Shown here: in pieces, positions 58,890 to 64,000 of the stretch | Layout: each line of letters opens with the position of its first letter | Numbering within the stretch: position 1 is the first letter of the stretch | DNA from: Candidatus Methylacidiphilum fumarolicum | Lineage (GTDB): Bacteria > Verrucomicrobiota > Verrucomicrobiia > Methylacidiphilales > Methylacidiphilaceae | DNA length: 64,000 nt | Assembly: GCF_949774925.1 (NCBI RefSeq) | Contig: NZ_OX458932.1 | Coordinates: forward strand, 1,054,001 to 1,118,000 | Reading direction: 5' to 3' | Translations under genes and position numbers: made by a program | The notes under the pieces: model-generated | Database searches by the model: none | What the model was told of the DNA's origin: nothing | The model's input: the letters and a program-made list of their open reading frames with translations, nothing else

Positions 58890-59380
58890 TGGGTGACAAA
58901 GAGAGAAAGGCAACCCGGCCTATAGCTCTTGGGCTTTGTCCTCGGTGCGGGTATGTCCATTCCAAGAACCGCATAGGGGATAAGTTTGTATGCCGGCATT
59001 GCGGATAGGTGAGCTATGTGGATAGGGTTGGCGCATACAACCTCAGAGAAAGGCTCGGAGATCCGGCAATAAGCCTATGGAAGCCGTAGAAACGGGTGAA
59101 GGTGATCATTTTGTCGAGGTTTACCCAACGGCATGGATAACCGCTCGGTAGGAATCCAGAGGAGGAGGGCTGTTCCGGAGCGGTAGACTCCCGGATCTGG
59201 CATTCCACGCTCAATGGACACAGTGCGGAACAGAAAGTCAGGGAATAAGCCGACTCTGGCTTGCTAGCACCACGCCAGACTACCGAAGAACGAAACGGAC
59301 TTGGCAATACCGAGGGGACTCGGGACAAAACCAAGGCAAAAAGAACGAACTTGGGTTAGGCATAAGCAAGTCCCGAGTAT
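58890..59380 (+). mobile_element. 3' remnant of an IS605/IS607-type element
   Basis: This GC-richer stretch on the plus strand encodes only the end of a TnpB protein, then non-coding DNA ending in a hairpin (ACTCGGGAC at 59318-59326, GTCCCGAGT at 59370-59378). No upstream tnpB core or transposase is present, so only the 3' end of an element remains. Confidence 0.65.
58895..59060 (+). pseudogene. tnpB zinc-finger remnant
   Basis: The plus strand reads GLCPRCGYVHSKNRIGDK, FVCRHCG, a stop, then VDRVGAYNLRERLGD. This is the C-terminal zinc ribbon (two CxxC pairs) and final RuvC aspartate region of TnpB; the stop falls right after the second CxxC pair. The N-terminal two thirds are missing. Confidence 0.7.
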
Positions 59381-59408
59381 GTTTTTAGGAACAGGAAACA
59401 CTCTAGGT

Positions 59409-61157
59409 TCAATAATGATAGTGATAATAAACTTTTGACCACGACATTCTTCCAAGATTTAATCCTTCTATCTTTCCTTCCCCGAGGTTTTCTTGATTTT
59501 TCAATGCAGAGGGTGGAGAGAAGGGGGGCAATGAAATTGCTTTTTCTTGTTTTTTTTGAGGCTGCTTGATCTTTGCAAAAGACTCCATTAGTCCTTTTCC
59601 AAGAGAGGTTTCTTCTTCCAATTGGATCAAAAAAAAGGGCGGTTTAGGAGAAGTTGGCAAGGCTGTATCCCATCTCCAATTTCTATTCGAATAGAAAACT
59701 AAGCTTGGCTCTGTATATCCCGAGGCATAGTTTATGGATGTAGCGGGCATATTTTTAAACATAGCAGAGAGTCTTATGGTGAGGGAAAGAAGCCGTAAGT
59801 CTTTGGATAAAAAAGAGAGGGAAGAAGCAAGTAAAGCATAAAGGAGGGCCATAAGGAAGGCAGAAGGAATAGAGAGGGAACGATTTTTTATATACGAAAG
59901 CAGTGTGAAACCAAAAAGAGATAAAACAAGGAACACCAAACCTCCAAGAATTGGAATATCCTTCAATGAGGTGCCTTGAGGCCATCCTTGATAAAGGCAA
60001 AAAAATATGAGGCTCAAAGCAAGGATTGCAAATAATCCAAGAAAAAAGAGAGCAAAAAGAAAAGAAAATCTGTTTTGTTTGGCTTCGCCAATGCCTTGGG
60101 CTATTAACAAGAAGTAAGCGGGAAAGCCTGGCATGATATAATGGGGAAGCTCTGTGGCATAGAAAGAAAAAATGAGAATAGGAGCTAGAAACCAGGAAAG
60201 CAAAAAACTATTCTCCATTGACCAGTTTTTCTTTAAGGCTTCAAAAAAAAATCCGAAAAATGCGGAGTGTGGATAGAGGCTTATTAAGGAAGATATAAAA
60301 TAATAAAAAGGAATGAACGGACGATTATCAAAAGCTTCTATACCTCTATGAATAATGTGTTCTTCAATGCCTATTTTGAAAAAAAGCCCTTTTGTTTCGA
60401 TCAATGCTGGAATAGCCCAGCAACTGATTATTGTAAGGCACAACAACGAACCTAAAATTGGAGAAATATTGCCAATCGGTAAAGGTTTTTTCCAGAAAAC
60501 AAACCGGTGAAGCAAATAAGTAATAAAGGCTATAAACCAAATTATAGGTCCTTTAGCAAGAAAACCGAGTGCAAGAGAAATCCAGAAAATAAAAAACCAC
60601 AAATGAGACTTCTTTTTAAGTAAATTTAAAAAAGCCCATTGAGAGAGTGTTCCAAAGAACACAAGGACCATATCGGCGGTGGCTAATCTACCATGGATAA
60701 GGGTCTGTACGGAGACAATAAAACCTATAGGTGCCACCCATCGGATGGAAGAACAATAGCGATTGCTTATGCTATAGAGAACAGTGGCTAACAGTGAAGC
60801 AGAAAGGATCGAAGGGAGTCTAGCAGAGAATTCATTAACTCCAAACAATTGATAAAAGAAGGCCATTAACCAATAAATTAATGGTGGTTTATCCAACCTG
60901 AATTCACCATTAAAGAAGGGAACGATGAAATCTTGTTTTTGAAGCATTCCCCTTGCAGCCTGTGCAAATCTTGGTTCATCACGATCAATTAATGGGAGCG
61001 AATAAGATCCGGAGGAAAGAAGAAAAAAAGCAAAGAAGAATAGGAAGAGGGGTGGCAAAAAAAGCCATTGTTTAGAATGATAAAAAAGATTTATCCAATG
61101 GAAGAGGGGTGGGATTTGGTTTTTTCCCATATGAGAAGGTCTGTTAATGGAATCCAT
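59409..61157 (-). CDS. GT39/ArnT-like membrane glycosyltransferase
   Basis: This 582-residue integral membrane protein has about 11-12 hydrophobic segments. The first periplasmic loop holds IDRDEPRFAQAARGM, with the conserved acidic pair of GT39 (PMT/ArnT) enzymes, and RLDKPPLIYWLMAFFYQLFG follows. These enzymes move a sugar from a polyprenyl phosphate to lipid A or protein. A Pro/Lys-rich soluble tail of about 100 residues ends it. Acceptor unknown. Confidence 0.85.
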   Translation of the reverse strand: MDSINRPSHMGKNQIPPLFHWINLFYHSKQWLFLPPLFLFFFAFFLLSSGSYSLPLIDRDEPRFAQAARGMLQKQDFIVPFFNGEFRLDKPPLIYWLMAFFYQLFGVNEFSARLPSILSASLLATVLYSISNRYCSSIRWVAPIGFIVSVQTLIHGRLATADMVLVFFGTLSQWAFLNLLKKKSHLWFFIFWISLALGFLAKGPIIWFIAFITYLLHRFVFWKKPLPIGNISPILGSLLCLTIISCWAIPALIETKGLFFKIGIEEHIIHRGIEAFDNRPFIPFYYFISSLISLYPHSAFFGFFFEALKKNWSMENSFLLSWFLAPILIFSFYATELPHYIMPGFPAYFLLIAQGIGEAKQNRFSFLFALFFLGLFAILALSLIFFCLYQGWPQGTSLKDIPILGGLVFLVLSLFGFTLLSYIKNRSLSIPSAFLMALLYALLASSLSFLSKDLRLLSLTIRLSAMFKNMPATSINYASGYTEPSLVFYSNRNWRWDTALPTSPKPPFFLIQLEEETSLGKGLMESFAKIKQPQKKQEKAISLPPFSPPSALKNQENLGEGKIEGLNLGRMSWSKVYYHYHY

Positions 61158-61304
61158 TTGTTGGATGCGTTATAATTAGAAAGAATTAAGAATAATAACA
61201 GAGAACAATCTGATAACAAGATTATTTGGCTATTTGAAATTACTCAACGAAGCATTATATTTGAGATGAAAAATAAATTTTCTTTTTTTAGTAAAAAAAA
61301 TCTA

Positions 61305-61332
61305 TTGACTAATATGGGAGAGTGAATAGGAT
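61305..61332 (+). promoter_or_regulatory. Candidate rrn promoter
   Basis: TTGACT at 61305-61310 and TAGGAT at 61327-61332 are spaced by 16 bases, preceded by a very A/T-rich UP-like stretch, and lie about 160 bases before 16S rRNA. Confidence 0.55.
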
Positions 61333-61365
61333 AAACTCCCTACGATAAAGCAAAATTTTAAAAAA

Positions 61366-61380
61366 TTGTTCTTTGATAAC
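61366..61380 (+). promoter_or_regulatory. boxA-like antitermination site before 16S
   Basis: TTGTTCTTTGATAAC resembles rrn boxA, the NusB/S10 binding site. A similar TGTTCTTTGAAAAC lies before 23S at 63685-63698. Confidence 0.6.
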
Positions 61381-61403
61381 TTTTGGTCGCCTAAAAACAG
61401 GAT

Positions 61404-61439
61404 TGAGTTGTGCAGAACCTTATGTAAGGTTTTGCAGTA
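61404..61439 (+). other. 5' half of the pre-16S processing stem
   Basis: This segment is almost fully complementary to 63122-63157 beyond the 16S 3' end (TGAGTTGTGCAGAA pairs with TTCTGCACAACTCA, and the inner part continues to TGCAGTA with TACTGCA). Paired flanks of this kind are cut by RNase III. Confidence 0.7.
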
Positions 61440-61489
61440 GTTTTGTGGCCTGCTCTAAAATTTAGAGCATTTAGCCAAGAATCTTTCTC

Positions 61490-63021
<1,532 letters not shown>

Positions 63022-63121
63022 TAAAGCAGCGATAGTCTTCGGTAAGATTCCGAAAATATTCGTTGCTTAGGTCGATTACTTGCCTTGCAATCATAGATTG
63101 GGGGCAAGTAAAAAAAAATAA

Positions 63122-63157
63122 TACTGCAACCTTATAATAAGGATTCTGCACAACTCA
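63122..63157 (+). other. 3' half of the pre-16S processing stem
   Basis: Complementary partner of 61404-61439; see that entry. It lies about 110 bases after the 16S 3' end, in the 16S-tRNA spacer, which otherwise shows no gene. Confidence 0.7.
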
Positions 63158-63413
63158 GTTCTGTTGAACTGGCGACCATAGCCTTTTAAAGAAAAAACCA
63201 ACAGCTGAGAATAGCATCCAGTAGAAGGTAAGAGGGTCCATTTTGACCTTAACTAGGTGATTTTGTTGTTGTATATCTCTTACTCCAGGGATAGGTATTT
63301 CTGGGAGATAGAGAAAGCAACAACAAAATACTTTGTCAGGCAAAGAGGAATGAATCACAATGGCATGCTTTGGAAAAGGAGTAAAGAAACGATAATCGTA
63401 CAGATAGATTATC

Positions 63414-63489
63414 GGGGGCATAGCTCAGTTGGGAGAGCGGCAGCTTTGCAAGCTGTAGGTCAGGGGTTCGAATCCCCTTGCCTCCACCA
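63414..63489 (+). tRNA. tRNA-Ala (UGC)
   Basis: The 76-base cloverleaf has acceptor GGGGGCA/TGCCTCC, D loop TAGCTCAGTTGGGAGAGC, anticodon TGC at 63447-63449, T arm with GGTTCGAATCC, and an encoded CCA end. It lies in the 16S-23S spacer, the usual place. Confidence 0.96.
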
Positions 63490-63523
63490 GCATGCGATTG
63501 GTCCAAAACGTTGGGACTGCATT

Positions 63524-63597
63524 GGGCCTGTAGCTCAGTTGGTCAGAGCATGCGCTTGATAAGCGCAGGGTCACTGGTTCGAGCCCAGTCAGGCCCA
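63524..63597 (+). tRNA. tRNA-Ile (GAU)
   Basis: The 74-base cloverleaf has acceptor GGGCCTG/CAGGCCC, anticodon loop TTGATAA giving GAT, and T arm GGTTCGAGCC. Unlike the tRNA-Ala, the CCA end is not encoded. It lies 34 bases after tRNA-Ala. Confidence 0.96.
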
Positions 63598-63684
63598 GAT
63601 GGATATTGACAAAGAAAGGCATTCCGATTTTCCTGACAAAGTTTTTCAAAGGTTTGGGAATAGGATGCGTTTTAAAAGGCTATA

Positions 63685-63698
63685 TGTTCTTTGAAAAC
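63685..63698 (+). promoter_or_regulatory. boxA-like antitermination site before 23S
   Basis: TGTTCTTTGAAAAC matches the rrn boxA form and lies about 45 bases before the 23S start. Confidence 0.65.
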
Positions 63699-63740
63699 TG
63701 CAGGTGATTGAGAGTAAAACATTTAAGAGTACTTAAAGAG

Positions 63741-64000
63741 AGTTACAAGCAAACAAGGGCACATGGTGGATGCCTTGGCGCCAGGAGGCGATGAAGGACG
63801 TGGCTACCTGCGATAAGCCTCGGGGAGTGGGAAGCACGCTTTGATCCGGGGATTTCCGAATGGGGTAACCCGGTACGAGTAATGTCGTACCATACCAGGT
63901 TGAATCCATAGACCTGGATAAGCGAAACCCGCTGAAGTGAAACATCTCAGTAAGCGGAGGAAAAGAAAGCGAAAGCGATTCCGTTAGTAGTGGCGAGCGA
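63741..64000 (+). rRNA. rrl: 23S ribosomal RNA, partial (5' end)
   Basis: The conserved 5' stretch with GGTGGATGCCTTGGC begins near 63764, and AAGGACGTGGCTACCTGCGATAAG-like sequence follows. The gene runs off the window. The start is placed by analogy with E. coli. Confidence 0.95.

Larger units (their letters stand above)
61158..61489. other. Leader region upstream of 16S rRNA
   Basis: This stretch without genes holds the rrn promoter candidate, a boxA-like site, the 5' half of the pre-16S processing stem and a 19-base near-perfect palindrome (61451-61469). No coding frame is seen. Confidence 0.6.

Overview
The window looks like chromosomal DNA of a thermoacidophilic verrucomicrobial methanotroph, most likely Methylacidiphilum or a close relative. 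This is inferred from the 16S rRNA style, the AT-rich genes, an N-type ATPase operon, a phosphoketolase, and a glyoxylate/glycolate block next to a NirK cluster. No methane monooxygenase gene lies here, so the genus is an inference.

Layout. 1-595: queH, cut by the window edge. About 620-2530: a decayed, GC-richer IS607-type element (tnpA and tnpB remnants). 2685-4031: pncB. 4123-10429: an N-type ATPase operon in the order beta, epsilon, AtpQ, a, c, b(-delta), alpha, gamma; no AtpR gene is visible. 10778-12325: pckA. 12475-15694: a GT4 glycosyltransferase and an amylo-alpha-1,6-glucosidase. 15715-18483: isocitrate lyase and malate synthase. 19303-23137: glycolate oxidase glcDEF. 23159-30407: an outer-membrane barrel protein, a tripartite EmrAB/TolC-like efflux operon and a divergent second MFS paralogue. 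30427-32796: phosphoketolase. 33144-43419: topB, dprA, aroB, dnaE and a UvrD-type helicase on the minus strand. 43595-49305: lptB, hemQ, glutaredoxin, then a TonB/ExbB/ExbD system with def, and a PUR-domain protein. 49456-54914: polyprenyl synthase, rpmH-rnpA-yidD-yidC and nadB. 55044-58755: an HxlR regulator facing a nirK operon. About 58890-59380: a second tnpB remnant. 59409-61157: a GT39 glycosyltransferase. 61305 to the end: an rrn operon (16S, tRNA-Ala, tRNA-Ile, start of 23S).

How the genes work together. Glycolate oxidase makes glyoxylate, malate synthase condenses it with acetyl-CoA, isocitrate lyase feeds the same pool, and PckA links oxaloacetate to PEP. Phosphoketolase supplies acetyl phosphate. 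This fits carbon salvage in an organism that fixes CO2 by the Calvin cycle. The four-gene unit of multicopper oxidase, dihaem cytochrome c, monohaem cytochrome c and NirK has the same order as ncgABC-nirK of the ammonia oxidiser Nitrosomonas europaea. It points to handling of nitrite formed when ammonia is co-oxidised.

The most notable oddities are the ncgABC-nirK-like operon, a dprA whose C-terminal winged-helix coding region is cut off by an in-frame TAA and then a one-base shift in an A8 run, an N-ATPase with a partly lost sodium site and no AtpR, and a tnpB remnant with a retained terminal hairpin that may be an omega-RNA relic.
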